DNA from: Lichenifustis flavocetrariae
GTDB taxonomy: Bacteria; Pseudomonadota; Alphaproteobacteria; Rhizobiales; Beijerinckiaceae
Assembly (NCBI RefSeq): GCF_026130545.1
Contig: NZ_JAMOIM010000006.1
Span: forward strand, 1 to 64,000
DNA: 64,000 bases
Reading direction: 5' to 3'
This document shows, piece after piece, positions 36,430 through 46,126 of the stretch (within the stretch, counting starts at the first letter, position 1; every line of letters begins with the position of its first letter). The notes beneath the pieces are model-generated. The model worked only from the letters and a program-made list of their open reading frames with translations. It was not told the origin of the DNA and did not search any database. The position numbers and the translations under genes were made by a program.

Positions 36430-39255
36430 TCAAGGCGCCTTTGCGGCTGGGCCGGCGGCCTGGCCGGGGGCGCTCGTCTCGGAACTGGCAAAGACCGTGG
36501 TCAGACGCTTGCGGATCGCCTCCTGGCGTGCCGCGTCGGTGATCTTCGCATGGGTCAGGTCCGTCACATAGAATGTATCGACAGCCTTCTCGCCATAGGT
36601 CACCACATGGGCCGACACGATATTGAGGCTGAGCGTCGCGATCTCGTTCGTCAGGTCATACAGGAGGCCCGGCCGGTCCATGCCACGGACCTGGAGCATC
36701 GTGTGCCGGTTCGAAGCGCTATTGTCGATGATGATGCGGGTTTCCAGCTGGAAGGTCGCATCGCGGCCTTTCGGGGCGCCGCCCTTGGCGGCGATCAGGC
36801 TGCCCAGGCGGATCTCGCCGAGCAGCACGCGGCGGATGCTCTTGATGATACGATCGGCGCGCCGTGCCTCGTCTTCGTCGTGGTCGAATGCCCGTGATAC
36901 GGTGATGGAATCGAGGGCCAGGCCATCGGTCGTCGTGAAAATCTGCGCATCGACGATGTTGGCGCCCGCGACGGCACAGCAACCCGCGACCACGGACATC
37001 AGGCGCGGGTGATCGGGCGCCACGATGGTGAATTCGGTTGTCGACCGGAACGGATCGGTCGTCATTTCCCAAGTGAGCGGCGCGGCTTCGCTCGCAACCG
37101 AGCGCAGAAGCTCGGCATGCCGGATCTTGCGATCGAGATCGACGCGCAGCCAGTAGGGCGGGTAGTGGCGGTTCATGTAAGCGTCGCGCTCGGCGGCCGG
37201 CCAGGCCGCGAGACGGGGACGGAGTTCGTCCTGCGCCATGCGAACGCGCTTCTTGAGATCGATGGTCGACTGGCTGCCCGACAAGGCCGCCTCGGCCTGC
37301 ATGTAGAGGGAGCGGAGCAACTGCCCTTTCCAGCCGTTCCAGACGCCGGGGCCGACGGCCTTGATGTCGCAAATGGTCAGGATCAGCAGGCAGCGCAGCC
37401 GCTCGACCGACCCGACGACATCGACGAACGTGTCGATCGTGCGCCGGTCGGCGAGATCGCGAGTCTGCGCGACATTGGACATCAGGAGATGGTTCTCGAC
37501 GAGCCAGCAGGCGAGGTCGCGTTCGCTGTCCGTCAGGCCGAGACGCTTGGACAGCCGTCGCGTCATCGCGGCGCCCGCCTTGGAATGGTCCTCGTCCCGA
37601 CCTTTGGCGACATCGTGAAGAAACACCGCGACGTAGAGTGCCTTACGGTTGGCGACCTTGGGCATGAGGTCGTTGGCCAGCGGATGCTGTTCCACCGCCC
37701 GTCCGGCGTCGATCTCGGCCAGGATGCCGACCGCCCGCAGCAGGTGTTCGTCCACCGTATAATGGTGGTACATGTTGAACTGCATCAGCGCGACGATGCG
37801 ACCGAATTCCGGAATGAAGCGGCCCAACACGCCCGCCTCGTTCATGCGGCGCAGCACGGTCTCGGGGGCGTTGCGGGAGGTCAGGATCTCCATGAAGAGG
37901 CGGTTGGCCTCGGGATCCGCTCGCAGCTTCGCGTCCACAAGCTTGAGCGAGAGCGTCACGAGGCGCGTTGCGTCCGGGTGGATCGCGAGCCCGTAATGGT
38001 CGGCCACCCAGAAGAGCCGGATGAGGTTGAGCGGGTCGCGGATGAATGCGTCGCGCCGCGCCACCGTCACCCGGTCGAGCTCGACCGCGAAGTCGCGCGT
38101 GCCTGCGATTGTGCGGGGACGCCGCAGCAGGCTGCCCATGAAGCGGTCGAGCACGGCCGGCGGCTTGGCCTCCCGCTCCTCGAGCGCGGCGCAGACGATG
38201 GCCGTGAGATCTCCCACCGTCTTGGCGATCAGGAAATAATGCTTCATGAAACGTTCGACGGCCGAGAGACCGCCGCGGTTCTTATAGCCGAGCCGTTCGG
38301 CGATGAGCCGCTGATAGTCGAAGGACAGTCGCTCCTCCGCCCGCCCCGCCGCGATATGCAACTGGCAGCGTACCCGCCACAGGAATTCTTCGCAGCGGTG
38401 GAAGGCGCCGAACTCCTGCGGTGTGAACAGCCCAGCGCCGACGAGCTCCGCCTGATGGCTCACGCGGAAGACATATTTGGCGATCCAGAACAGCGTGTTG
38501 AGATCGCGCAGCCCGCCCTTGCCCTCCTTCACGTTGGGCTCGACGAGATAGCGCGAGGCGCCCGCCTTGGCGATGCGGGTTTCCCGCTCGGCGAGTTTCG
38601 CGGCCACAAATTCACGCGCCGTCTTGGCCACGATCTCCTTATCGAAGCGGGCCCGGAGCTCCTCGAATAGGGTCTGATCACCCCGCAGGAAGCGCGCTTC
38701 CAAGAGCGACGTGCGGATCGTCATGTCGGCCTTGCCCTGCCGCATGCATTCGTCGACCGAACGTGTGGCATGGCCGACCTTCAATTTGAGGTCCCACAGG
38801 ATGTACAGAATGGCCTCGACCACGCTCTCGCCCCAGGGCGTCTGCTTGTAGGGAAGCAGAAACAGCAGGTCGATGTCCGATCCGGGCGCCAAGGTTCCCC
38901 GGCCATAGCCCCCGACCGCGACGACCGCCAGGCGCTCGGCCGCGCTCGGCTTCCGCATCGGAAAGACATACAGCAGGACGTAGTCGTGAATGGCCGCGAT
39001 GATCTCGTCCTGAAGGCGGGCGAGGCTCTCGGCGCAGGCGAGGCCGCGGCGATTGTGCAGGAATGTTTCGACGATACGAGCCCGGCCTGTGGTGAGGGTC
39101 GTGCGGAACAGGTCGACCGCCGCGCGCCGGAATGCGTCGGGGTCGCCGTGCTGCGCTTTGAGGGCCGCGATGTCCGCATCGAGCTGGTCGCGGTCGAGCA
39201 GGGCGCGCGGACCCACGACTTTCTCGCGCGGCATCGTCAGAGCGGCAACCTGCAT
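36430..39255 (-). CDS. glnD: Bifunctional uridylyltransferase/uridylyl-removing enzyme GlnD
   Basis: A protein of about 941 residues that adds UMP to PII proteins under nitrogen limitation and removes it when glutamine is high. Domains in order: nucleotidyltransferase with VGGYGRGTLAPGSDIDLLFL (catalytic GS and DxD), the PII-uridylyltransferase linker, an HD hydrolase with FLHDVAKGRDEDHSKAGAAM, and two C-terminal ACT domains (FTIVAPDHPRLMSVVAGCCA and LQVRGMDRPGLLYDLTNEIA) that sense glutamine. All catalytic residues are present. The start at 39255 is preferred for its GGGA ribosome site; a Met seven codons later is possible. Confidence 0.96.
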   Translation of the reverse strand: MQVAALTMPREKVVGPRALLDRDQLDADIAALKAQHGDPDAFRRAAVDLFRTTLTTGRARIVETFLHNRRGLACAESLARLQDEIIAAIHDYVLLYVFPMRKPSAAERLAVVAVGGYGRGTLAPGSDIDLLFLLPYKQTPWGESVVEAILYILWDLKLKVGHATRSVDECMRQGKADMTIRTSLLEARFLRGDQTLFEELRARFDKEIVAKTAREFVAAKLAERETRIAKAGASRYLVEPNVKEGKGGLRDLNTLFWIAKYVFRVSHQAELVGAGLFTPQEFGAFHRCEEFLWRVRCQLHIAAGRAEERLSFDYQRLIAERLGYKNRGGLSAVERFMKHYFLIAKTVGDLTAIVCAALEEREAKPPAVLDRFMGSLLRRPRTIAGTRDFAVELDRVTVARRDAFIRDPLNLIRLFWVADHYGLAIHPDATRLVTLSLKLVDAKLRADPEANRLFMEILTSRNAPETVLRRMNEAGVLGRFIPEFGRIVALMQFNMYHHYTVDEHLLRAVGILAEIDAGRAVEQHPLANDLMPKVANRKALYVAVFLHDVAKGRDEDHSKAGAAMTRRLSKRLGLTDSERDLACWLVENHLLMSNVAQTRDLADRRTIDTFVDVVGSVERLRCLLILTICDIKAVGPGVWNGWKGQLLRSLYMQAEAALSGSQSTIDLKKRVRMAQDELRPRLAAWPAAERDAYMNRHYPPYWLRVDLDRKIRHAELLRSVASEAAPLTWEMTTDPFRSTTEFTIVAPDHPRLMSVVAGCCAVAGANIVDAQIFTTTDGLALDSITVSRAFDHDEDEARRADRIIKSIRRVLLGEIRLGSLIAAKGGAPKGRDATFQLETRIIIDNSASNRHTMLQVRGMDRPGLLYDLTNEIATLSLNIVSAHVVTYGEKAVDTFYVTDLTHAKITDAARQEAIRKRLTTVFASSETSAPGQAAGPAAKAP

Positions 39256-39367
39256 GATGAGTCCCGTCACATCCTTTGCCGACCGGCACAGCGGGCCTGC
39301 TTGGCAACCCAAGCATGACCCATCACCCTAATGTAGGGATCTTAACGCCGTGTGCGGGAAGATCGTC

Positions 39368-40201
39368 TCAAACCTCGGCCAGATCGAGCACGTCGGCCAT
39401 ACTATAAAGCCCGGGCTTGCGACCGCGTGCCCAGAGCGCCGCTCGAACAGCCCCTCGCGCGAAAATGGTGCGGTCCTCGGCGCGATGCGAGAGCTCCAGC
39501 CGTTCGCCCGCTGCGGCAAACACCACCGTGTGATCGCCCACCACGCTGCCGCCCCGGAGTGCCGCGAAGCCGATGTCGCCGGGCCGGCGGGGACCGGTAT
39601 GGCCGTCGCGGACCCGGACCGATCTCTCGTCGAGAGGCACGTTCCGCCCGGCGGCGGCGGCTTCGCCGAGCAGAAGCGCGGTCCCGGAGGGGGCATCCAC
39701 CTTCATGCGATGATGCATTTCGAGAATTTCGATATCGACATTCTCGCCGAGCGTCTTGGCCACGCGCCTCACCAATCCGGCCAGCAAATTGACGCCGAGA
39801 CTCATATTGCCGGACCGGACAACGGGCGCGTGCCAGGAGGCGGCCTCCAGGCGCGCCAGATCATCAGGGCCGAACCCGGTGGTGCCGATCACATGCGCGA
39901 TCCTGGCTTGCGCCGCGAGGCTCGCGAAATTGACGCTGGAGGTGGGGCTCGTGAAGTCGATCACGCCGTCGGTCGCCACGAAGGCGGCCAGCACATCGCT
40001 CGTCACGGGGACGCCCATCGGCGGAAGCCCGGCCAGCGTACCCGCATCCTGACCGAGGAGGGGCGAATCGGCCCGCGCCAAAGCGCCCGAGAGCGTGACG
40101 CCCTCCGATTCGGCGATGGTCCGGATCAGCATGCGACCCATCCGGCCGGCCGCCCCTGTCACGACGAGCCGCATGTCATTGGTCCCCGCGGTGTTGCTCA
40201 T
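39368..40201 (-). CDS. dapB: 4-hydroxy-tetrahydrodipicolinate reductase
   Basis: A 277-residue enzyme of the diaminopimelate/lysine pathway that reduces hydroxy-tetrahydrodipicolinate with NAD(P)H. The N-terminal Rossmann loop is [39 protein letters not shown] and [11 protein letters not shown] line the cofactor site. The catalytic signature is [20 protein letters not shown] with the His-His pair and KxxxPSGT lysine. Length is normal. It is transcribed in the same direction as glnD, 112 bases upstream of it, and after the BolA gene. Confidence 0.97.
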   Translation of the reverse strand: MSNTAGTNDMRLVVTGAAGRMGRMLIRTIAESEGVTLSGALARADSPLLGQDAGTLAGLPPMGVPVTSDVLAAFVATDGVIDFTSPTSSVNFASLAAQARIAHVIGTTGFGPDDLARLEAASWHAPVVRSGNMSLGVNLLAGLVRRVAKTLGENVDIEILEMHHRMKVDAPSGTALLLGEAAAAGRNVPLDERSVRVRDGHTGPRRPGDIGFAALRGGSVVGDHTVVFAAAGERLELSHRAEDRTIFARGAVRAALWARGRKPGLYSMADVLDLAEV

Positions 40202-40320
40202 GCGTCTCGTCCCAAAAGGCCACCTCCGTTCACGACTCCATCTTCAGCAGTCCGTCGTGCGGCCGCCTCGGCATGGGAGGTGAGGGAGGACGATCTCGAT
40301 GTCGATCCCGACGTGGACCT

Positions 40321-40617
40321 CTAACGCGCGCCCGCGTCGACCGGCAAGGCCGCCTCTTCGGGTGTCCTGGCCTCGATCGCGAGGGCGTGAAGGCCGGCGC
40401 GCAGCTCTTCGGCCGCGAGCGCATTGATCATGCGGTGTCGGTCCACACGGCTCTTTCCGACGAAGGACGCCGACACCACCTTGACCCTGAAGTGCGTTTC
40501 GCCCTCTTGTCGCCATCCCGCATGGCCAGCGTGGTGATGCGATTCGTCAACCACTTCGAGAGATATTGGCCGAAGCCCTTCGGTGAGAATCGCGGATAGT
40601 CGGGATCTAGCCGTCAT
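40321..40617 (-). CDS. BolA-family protein, stress type
   Basis: A 98-residue BolA protein longer than the one beside grxD. ISLEVVDESHHHAGHAGWRQ followed by EGETHFRVKVVS and GKSRVDRHRMINALAAEELR are the class I BolA pattern, with a His-rich turn and the recognition helix. GAGGAG lies about 10 bases upstream of the ATG. It is divergent from the J-domain protein gene across a 104-base region, the same arrangement seen in many alphaproteobacteria. BolA proteins affect morphology and iron-sulfur homeostasis. Confidence 0.92.
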   Translation of the reverse strand: MTARSRLSAILTEGLRPISLEVVDESHHHAGHAGWRQEGETHFRVKVVSASFVGKSRVDRHRMINALAAEELRAGLHALAIEARTPEEAALPVDAGAR

Positions 40618-40721
40618 GGTGGTGGTCTCCTCGCATGGCTTGCGCCGGCATGGCTGCCGGTTTTTGTTCATCGGAGCTTCGGGTCTTGCGGCCAAGCCCG
40701 TCGTCTCCATAATGGATGGTA

Positions 40722-41372
40722 ATGAATCTCAATTCTCGCCTTTTCGACGGCATCCGCGCCTCTTCCAGCAAGAAGAAGGTTGCGCCGGCCAAGGAGCCGA
40801 CGCATCCACCCTGCGCTCATCCCGGCTGTCCCAAGCCCGGGAATCATCGTGCTCCCATGGGGCGCGACCGGGAGGGGCAGTTCTTCTGCTTCTGCGTCGA
40901 CCACGTGCGCGAGTACAACGCGACCTACAATTATTTCGACGGGATGAGCGACGAAGCCGTCGCCAAATACCAGAAGGAAGCGCTCGTCGGTCACCGGCCG
41001 ACCTGGGACATGGGCGTGAAGAACGGCAGCGGCACACGCGAGGCGGGCGCCGCCCCGCGGGGCGGCGAGGACGCGCTCGGCCTGCATCGGCAGCGTTTCC
41101 ATCGCGGTGTTCCGGCCTCCGCCCAGCCGCCGCGCTACAGTGCCGCGACCATGAAGTCGCTCTATGCGCTTGAGCTCGACGACACCGCGACGACGGAGAT
41201 CGTCAAGGTACGCTACAAAGAACTTGTGAAACGCCATCATCCGGATGCCAATGGCGGCGATCGGTCCTCCGAGGAGCGATTGCGCGAGATCATCCGCGCC
41301 TATAATTACCTGAAGACCGTAAAGCTCGCGGACGGCCCAGCGGCGGCCCCGGCGGCTCGACGAAAGACCTGA
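40722..41372 (+). CDS. J-domain protein with N-terminal Cys/His motif
   Basis: A 216-residue protein of the alphaproteobacterial DnaJ-like group. The N-terminal half has [15 protein letters not shown] and [12 protein letters not shown], a pattern of two Cys pairs and His residues that probably binds zinc. The C-terminal 65 residues are a J domain ([35 protein letters not shown]) with the HPD tripeptide that stimulates DnaK ATPase. It lacks the Gly/Phe and substrate domains of true DnaJ. The ATG at 40722 gives the usual MNLNSRLFD start; an ATG two codons earlier is also open. cobS follows after 71 bases. Confidence 0.9.
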   Translation: MNLNSRLFDGIRASSSKKKVAPAKEPTHPPCAHPGCPKPGNHRAPMGRDREGQFFCFCVDHVREYNATYNYFDGMSDEAVAKYQKEALVGHRPTWDMGVKNGSGTREAGAAPRGGEDALGLHRQRFHRGVPASAQPPRYSAATMKSLYALELDDTATTEIVKVRYKELVKRHHPDANGGDRSSEERLREIIRAYNYLKTVKLADGPAAAPAARRKT

Positions 41373-41443
41373 CTCACTCAACAGAACCCTCGCGCCTGCC
41401 GCCCGTGGTCCGGGACAAGCTGGCAGGCCGGGACGGAGGACTG

Positions 41444-42430
41444 ATGCCCGACGCGCCTACGAAAATCGCCGGTCTGCCCGACCGCTTTGTCTCGGTGCGC
41501 GACACCTTCGGGTTCGACTCGGACATGAAGGTTCCGGGCTTCTCGGTCGCCGACGAGCACGTTCCGCCCACCGATCCGGATTATCTGTTCGACCGGGACA
41601 CCACGCTGGCCATTCTGGCCGGCTTCGCCAAGAACCGCCGCGTGATGATCACCGGCTACCATGGCACCGGCAAGTCGACCCATATCGAGCAGGTGGCGGC
41701 GCGGCTGAACTGGCCCTGCATCCGCATCAACCTCGACAGCCACGTGTCGCGCATCGATCTCGTCGGCAAGGATGCGATCGTGCTGCAGGATGGCAAGCAG
41801 GTCACCGAGTTCCGCGACGGGATGTTGCCGTGGGCACTGCAGAACAATGTGGCGCTTTGTTTCGACGAATATGACGCGGGCCGGCCCGACGTGATGTTCG
41901 TGATCCAGCGCGTGCTTGAGGTGTCGGGGCGGCTGACGCTGCTCGATCAGAAACGGGTCATTACGCCCCATCCGGCCTTCCGCATGTTCGCGACCGCCAA
42001 TACGGTCGGTCTCGGAGACACATCGGGCCTTTATCACGGCACGCAGCAGATCAACCAGGGTCAGATGGACCGATGGTCGATCGTCGCCACGCTGAACTAT
42101 CTCCCGCACGACCGTGAGGTCGATATCGTCCAGGCCAAGGTGCGGCATTACAGCGGCAAGGAAGGTCGCGACACGATCAACAAGATGGTGCGGGTCGCCG
42201 ATCTCACCCGCAACGCCTTCATGTCGGGCGACCTCTCGACCGTGATGAGCCCGCGCACCGTGATCACCTGGGCCGAGAATGCCGAGATCTTCGGCAATGT
42301 GGGCTTTGCGTTCCGGCTCACGTTCCTGAACAAGTGCGATGAACTGGAGCGCACGCTGGTGGCCGAGTTCTACCAACGCTGCTTCGGCCAGGAATTGCCG
42401 GAAAGCGCCGTCAACGTGGCGTTGAGCTAA
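41444..42430 (+). CDS. cobS: Cobaltochelatase subunit CobS
   Basis: A 328-residue AAA+ ATPase subunit of the aerobic cobaltochelatase (CobNST) that inserts cobalt into hydrogenobyrinate diamide in B12 synthesis. Residues 71-79 (GYHGTGKST) are the Walker A loop, [20 protein letters not shown] holds Walker B, and [20 protein letters not shown] is the sensor and arginine-finger region. The N-terminal part ([20 protein letters not shown]) is specific to CobS. GGAGG precedes the ATG. cobT follows after an inserted DUF29 gene; cobN is not in the window. Confidence 0.96.
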   Translation: MPDAPTKIAGLPDRFVSVRDTFGFDSDMKVPGFSVADEHVPPTDPDYLFDRDTTLAILAGFAKNRRVMITGYHGTGKSTHIEQVAARLNWPCIRINLDSHVSRIDLVGKDAIVLQDGKQVTEFRDGMLPWALQNNVALCFDEYDAGRPDVMFVIQRVLEVSGRLTLLDQKRVITPHPAFRMFATANTVGLGDTSGLYHGTQQINQGQMDRWSIVATLNYLPHDREVDIVQAKVRHYSGKEGRDTINKMVRVADLTRNAFMSGDLSTVMSPRTVITWAENAEIFGNVGFAFRLTFLNKCDELERTLVAEFYQRCFGQELPESAVNVALS

Positions 42431-42452
42431 GAGCGGAGAAGCGGAGGCGGCG

Positions 42453-42950
42453 GTGACGCTGGCGGACGATCGAAGAGCGGCCAAGACGCTGAAGTCGGAT
42501 GAGACAGAGCGTCTCGTCGCCTATGAGGACGATCCATACACCTGGGCGTTGCAGCAAGCCGAATTCCTCCTGAAGGGCCGGCTTGACCTCATCGACGCCG
42601 CCAAACTCGCCGACGAGATCGCCGCCTTGGCTCATGACCTCGCCGATAAGCTCCGGTCGGATCTGAGCCGAGTGTTGCAACATCTGCTCAAGTGGGACCA
42701 CCAGCCGCAAATGCGGACCCGCAGTTGGGCTCTCAGCATCGAGGAACATCGACGGCGCGTGACACAACATCTCGCGGGAGGTTCTGGGCTGCGATCAATC
42801 TTGCCGGGGCTCTTGGCCGAGGCATATGTGGACGGCAGGCGCCATGCATTGGACGAGACCGGCTTGCCGCGCGCGGCTCTTCCCACGACCTGCCCCTACA
42901 CCTGGGATGAGATCATGTCCCGCCCCATCGACTGGCCGGAGCCTTTATGA
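42453..42950 (+). CDS. DUF29-family protein between cobS and cobT
   Basis: A 165-residue protein. [20 protein letters not shown], the [20 protein letters not shown] helix, [20 protein letters not shown] and the closing [20 protein letters not shown] are the DUF29 pattern; YTWA and LADEI/IE-type motifs are its hallmarks. The function of DUF29 is unknown; members are often near toxin-antitoxin or mobile genes, particularly in cyanobacteria. The GTG start has GGAGG a few bases upstream, and its stop overlaps the cobT start (ATGA), so it has become an integral part of the operon. Confidence 0.88.
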   Translation: MTLADDRRAAKTLKSDETERLVAYEDDPYTWALQQAEFLLKGRLDLIDAAKLADEIAALAHDLADKLRSDLSRVLQHLLKWDHQPQMRTRSWALSIEEHRRRVTQHLAGGSGLRSILPGLLAEAYVDGRRHALDETGLPRAALPTTCPYTWDEIMSRPIDWPEPL

Positions 42951-44848
42951 GCGGACCCACCAACCGCAAGCCCGGTGCCCCGGCCGAGGCCCCGCAGGAA
43001 CCCTTCAAGCGCGCGGTGGCCGGCTGCATGCGGGCGATGGCGCGCACGCCGCAACTCGAAGTCACCTATGCGGCCGAGCGGCCCGGTGTCACCGGTCATG
43101 GCGAGAGTGCACGGGCGCGCTTGCCCGAGCCCCCGCGCAAGCTGTCGCCGCACGAGGCCGCCATCGTGCGCGGCCACTCCGACTCGCTGGCCCTGAAGCT
43201 CGCCTGCCATGACGGCAACATTCACCGCCGCCTCGTGCCGGACGCGCTTGGGGCGCGGGCGCTGTTCGAGGCTGTCGAGCAGGTCCGGGTCGAGTCGATC
43301 GGGTCGCGCCGCATGGCCGGCGTCGCCACCAATCTCAGCGCGATGCTAGAAGACCGTTATCATCGCGGCAATTACGCCGAGATCACCGACCGAGCCGATG
43401 CGCCGCTCGAAGATGCCGTGGCCCTGATGGTGCGCGAGCGGCTGACGGGGCTGAAGCCGCCGGCCGCCGCCCAGAAGATCGTCGACCTCTGGCGCCCCTG
43501 GGTCGAGAAAAAGGCGGGATCCGACCTCGACGCTCTCGAAACGATGGTCGAGGACCAGCGCGCCTTCGGACGCTCGATCCACAAGCTTCTGCAAAACCTC
43601 GACATGGCCGATCCGTCGTCGCTCGACCGCGACGAGGAGGAGGATCAAGAGTCGGAGGACCAGCCGCAGGACAACCCCGACAACGCCGAGGGCGAAGGCG
43701 AAGAGGTCGAAACCGGCGAATCCATGGATATGGAGGGCGCCGACCAAGCCGCCGACGAGATGGACGCGGGCGAGATGGACACGGCCGACTCCCCCACCGG
43801 CGAGGCGCCCGACGACGAGGACGATGGCCAGGCCGACGAGGCCGCCGAGGGCAGGCGTCCGCAGCCCGGCCCACCCGAGAAGGCCGGGACCGACTACAAA
43901 GCCTTCAGCACCAAGTTCGACGAGACCGTGCAGGCCGAAGACCTGTGCGAGCCGGAGGAGTTGGAACGGTTGCGCTCCTATCTCGACAAGCAATTGTCGA
44001 ACCTGTCGAGCGTGGTCGGCCGTCTCGCAAATCGGCTGCAGCGTCGTCTCATGGCCCAGCAGAGCCGTGCCTGGGAGTTCGATCTCGAAGAGGGCATGCT
44101 CGACCCGGCCCGTCTCGTGCGCGTCGTCATCGATTCGCAGCAGCCGCTCTCGTTCAAGCGGGAAAAGGACACCGATTTCCGTGATACGGTGGTGACCCTG
44201 CTGCTCGACAATTCGGGATCGATGCGGGGCAGACCCATCACGGTCGCGGCGACCTGTGCCGATATCCTGGCCCGGACGCTGGAACGCTGCGGCGTCAAGG
44301 TCGAGATCCTGGGCTTCACGACCCGCGCCTGGAAGGGCGGCCAGGCCCGCGAGGCATGGCTGCAGTCCGGCAAGCCGCCGACCCCTGGTCGCCTCAACGA
44401 CCTGCGGCACATCATCTACAAATCCGCCGACGCGCCCTGGCGCCGCGCCCGCCGCAATCTCGGTCTCATGATGCGCGAGGGGCTGCTCAAGGAGAATATC
44501 GACGGCGAGGCGCTCGACTGGGCGCACAAGCGCCTGCTCGGCCGCACGGAACAACGTCGTATTCTCATGATGATTTCCGATGGTGCGCCGGTCGACGACT
44601 CGACCCTCTCGGTCAATCCGGGCAATTATCTGGAGCGGCACCTCCGGTCGATCATCGAGGAGATCGAGACCCGATCGCCGATCGAGCTGATCGCCATCGG
44701 CATTGGCCACGATGTGACCCGCTACTACCGCCGTGCCGTGACGATCGTCGATGCGGAAGAACTCGGGGGCGCCATGACCGAGAAGCTCGCCGAGCTCTTC
44801 GACGAGAAGATGCCCACAGGTGCACCCGGCCGACGCCGGGCCGCGTGA
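42947..44848 (+). CDS. cobT: Cobaltochelatase subunit CobT
   Basis: A 633-residue partner of CobS. The N-terminal region contains [20 protein letters not shown] and the [20 protein letters not shown] segment. Residues about 225-310 are an extremely acidic, low-complexity linker ([16 protein letters not shown] and [16 protein letters not shown]). The C-terminal 200 residues form a von Willebrand A domain with the metal site [20 protein letters not shown] and [20 protein letters not shown]. CobT forms the hexameric adaptor that couples CobS ATPase to the CobN chelatase. Translation is coupled to the DUF29 gene by a 4-base overlap. Confidence 0.96.
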   Translation: MSGPTNRKPGAPAEAPQEPFKRAVAGCMRAMARTPQLEVTYAAERPGVTGHGESARARLPEPPRKLSPHEAAIVRGHSDSLALKLACHDGNIHRRLVPDALGARALFEAVEQVRVESIGSRRMAGVATNLSAMLEDRYHRGNYAEITDRADAPLEDAVALMVRERLTGLKPPAAAQKIVDLWRPWVEKKAGSDLDALETMVEDQRAFGRSIHKLLQNLDMADPSSLDRDEEEDQESEDQPQDNPDNAEGEGEEVETGESMDMEGADQAADEMDAGEMDTADSPTGEAPDDEDDGQADEAAEGRRPQPGPPEKAGTDYKAFSTKFDETVQAEDLCEPEELERLRSYLDKQLSNLSSVVGRLANRLQRRLMAQQSRAWEFDLEEGMLDPARLVRVVIDSQQPLSFKREKDTDFRDTVVTLLLDNSGSMRGRPITVAATCADILARTLERCGVKVEILGFTTRAWKGGQAREAWLQSGKPPTPGRLNDLRHIIYKSADAPWRRARRNLGLMMREGLLKENIDGEALDWAHKRLLGRTEQRRILMMISDGAPVDDSTLSVNPGNYLERHLRSIIEEIETRSPIELIAIGIGHDVTRYYRRAVTIVDAEELGGAMTEKLAELFDEKMPTGAPGRRRAA

Positions 44849-44952
44849 ACGCCGAAACTGGTTGATCTCGGGACGGGACTGGCGATGATGTCGCCGCCCA
44901 AACCACTTTGATTGTCAAAGGAAACGGCAGCGGCCCGGCGGGAACGGAAACA

Positions 44953-46119
44953 ATGGACGAATCGGCCGAAGGCTTCTGGCGCTCCATCGGCATCGTGGCA
45001 GCCACGCTGGCTGTGGTTAGTTGGCTTCTCCTGGCCTGGATCTACACTCAGTCCAGCTCCGACGAGCAGGCGCTACGCCAGCAATTGTCGACCATCCAGG
45101 CGGATCGCGACGCCGTGACGGGGGAGCTCAACCGGGAGCGTGAGGCCACCGGGGCCCTGGCCGACATCGCGGGCAAACGCGAAGCGGCGGAAAGCGACGC
45201 CAAGCGCGCCCAGTCGGCGGCCCAACAGTCCGCCAAAGCCCGCGATGCGGCGGAAGCGCAGCTGGCGGATCTTCGCAGCCAAGCCAAGGCTGCCGCCGAT
45301 GAGGAAGCCCGTATCAAGAAGTCGATCGCCGATCTGTCGACCCAGCGCGATCGGGTTGCTGGGGAACTCGAGACGGCCCGGCAGCAGAACGACACGTTGA
45401 AGCAGGCCTTCGCCAAGGCCTCCGATCAATTGGCCCAGCAGAACAGCCAGTTGGCCGACCTGAACGACAAGGTCCAGAAGGCTCGTGCCGAGACCGTGGC
45501 CGAGGACGCCGCCCAGGCCGATCTCAATGCGCGCGTGGCGCAAGCCCAGGAGGACCTCAAGGCCGTGCTTGGCCGGCGGTCTGACGCGGAACAATCGATC
45601 GCGCAACTGACGGCGCAAAACACTCAGCTGCGCCAGGCGCAGGCCGACCTCAGCCAGAAGACGGAAGAAGCCCGCAAGCAGCTGGCAGCGACGACGGCGG
45701 GATTGGAGGCCGCCACTCGGCAGGCTGCCGATGCCAAGGCGGCGCTCGCGACCTTGAAGACTCAGATCGACAAGGCCGAGCAAGACCGGCAGGCCGCGTC
45801 ACAGCAGGCGGCTGACTTGCAGACGAAGAATGCTGCGGCGTCTGGCGATCTGACCACCACGAACCGGCAGGTGGCGGAGGCCAAGGCGGCGTTGGAAAGC
45901 CTGAAGGCCCAGCAGGACACGGCCGCAAAGGACAAAGCGGCGCTCACCCAGGAGGTGGCAGAGCTGCAACGGCAGAAGTCCGCGGCCGCGGCGACCCTCG
46001 CGGCCGCACAGGCCGAGACCGCAAAGGCGCGGGCGGACCTCGCCAGCCTCGATCGTCAGATCGCCGATCGAAAGGCCGCCGAGCCGTCGGCCCCGGCCGT
46101 GCCGGCCCCAGCCCCGTGA
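44953..46119 (+). CDS. Membrane-anchored coiled-coil protein
   Basis: A 388-residue protein with one N-terminal transmembrane helix (about residues 11-32, IGIVAATLAVVSWLLLAWIY) and an almost uninterrupted Ala/Gln/Lys-rich coiled coil from about 40 to 370, ending in a Pro/Ala tail. Heptad-like blocks such as QQNSQLADLNDKVQKARAET recur. It would be anchored in the inner membrane with the rod on one side. I recognise no named family; low-complexity resemblance to many coiled coils is not informative. It follows cobT by 104 bases and precedes the ClC gene by 7, which suggests shared transcription with the channel. Confidence 0.75.
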   Translation: MDESAEGFWRSIGIVAATLAVVSWLLLAWIYTQSSSDEQALRQQLSTIQADRDAVTGELNREREATGALADIAGKREAAESDAKRAQSAAQQSAKARDAAEAQLADLRSQAKAAADEEARIKKSIADLSTQRDRVAGELETARQQNDTLKQAFAKASDQLAQQNSQLADLNDKVQKARAETVAEDAAQADLNARVAQAQEDLKAVLGRRSDAEQSIAQLTAQNTQLRQAQADLSQKTEEARKQLAATTAGLEAATRQAADAKAALATLKTQIDKAEQDRQAASQQAADLQTKNAAASGDLTTTNRQVAEAKAALESLKAQQDTAAKDKAALTQEVAELQRQKSAAAATLAAAQAETAKARADLASLDRQIADRKAAEPSAPAVPAPAP

Positions 46120-46126
46120 TAGCACA

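Noticed and set aside
37009-38670. A 553-codon plus-strand frame opposite glnD
   Set aside because: It mirrors the glnD coding frame and has no recognisable domain; glnD has all catalytic motifs.
41373-41443. Cobalamin riboswitch upstream of cobS
   Set aside because: The gap is only 71 bases and shows neither the B12-box nor the folding elements.
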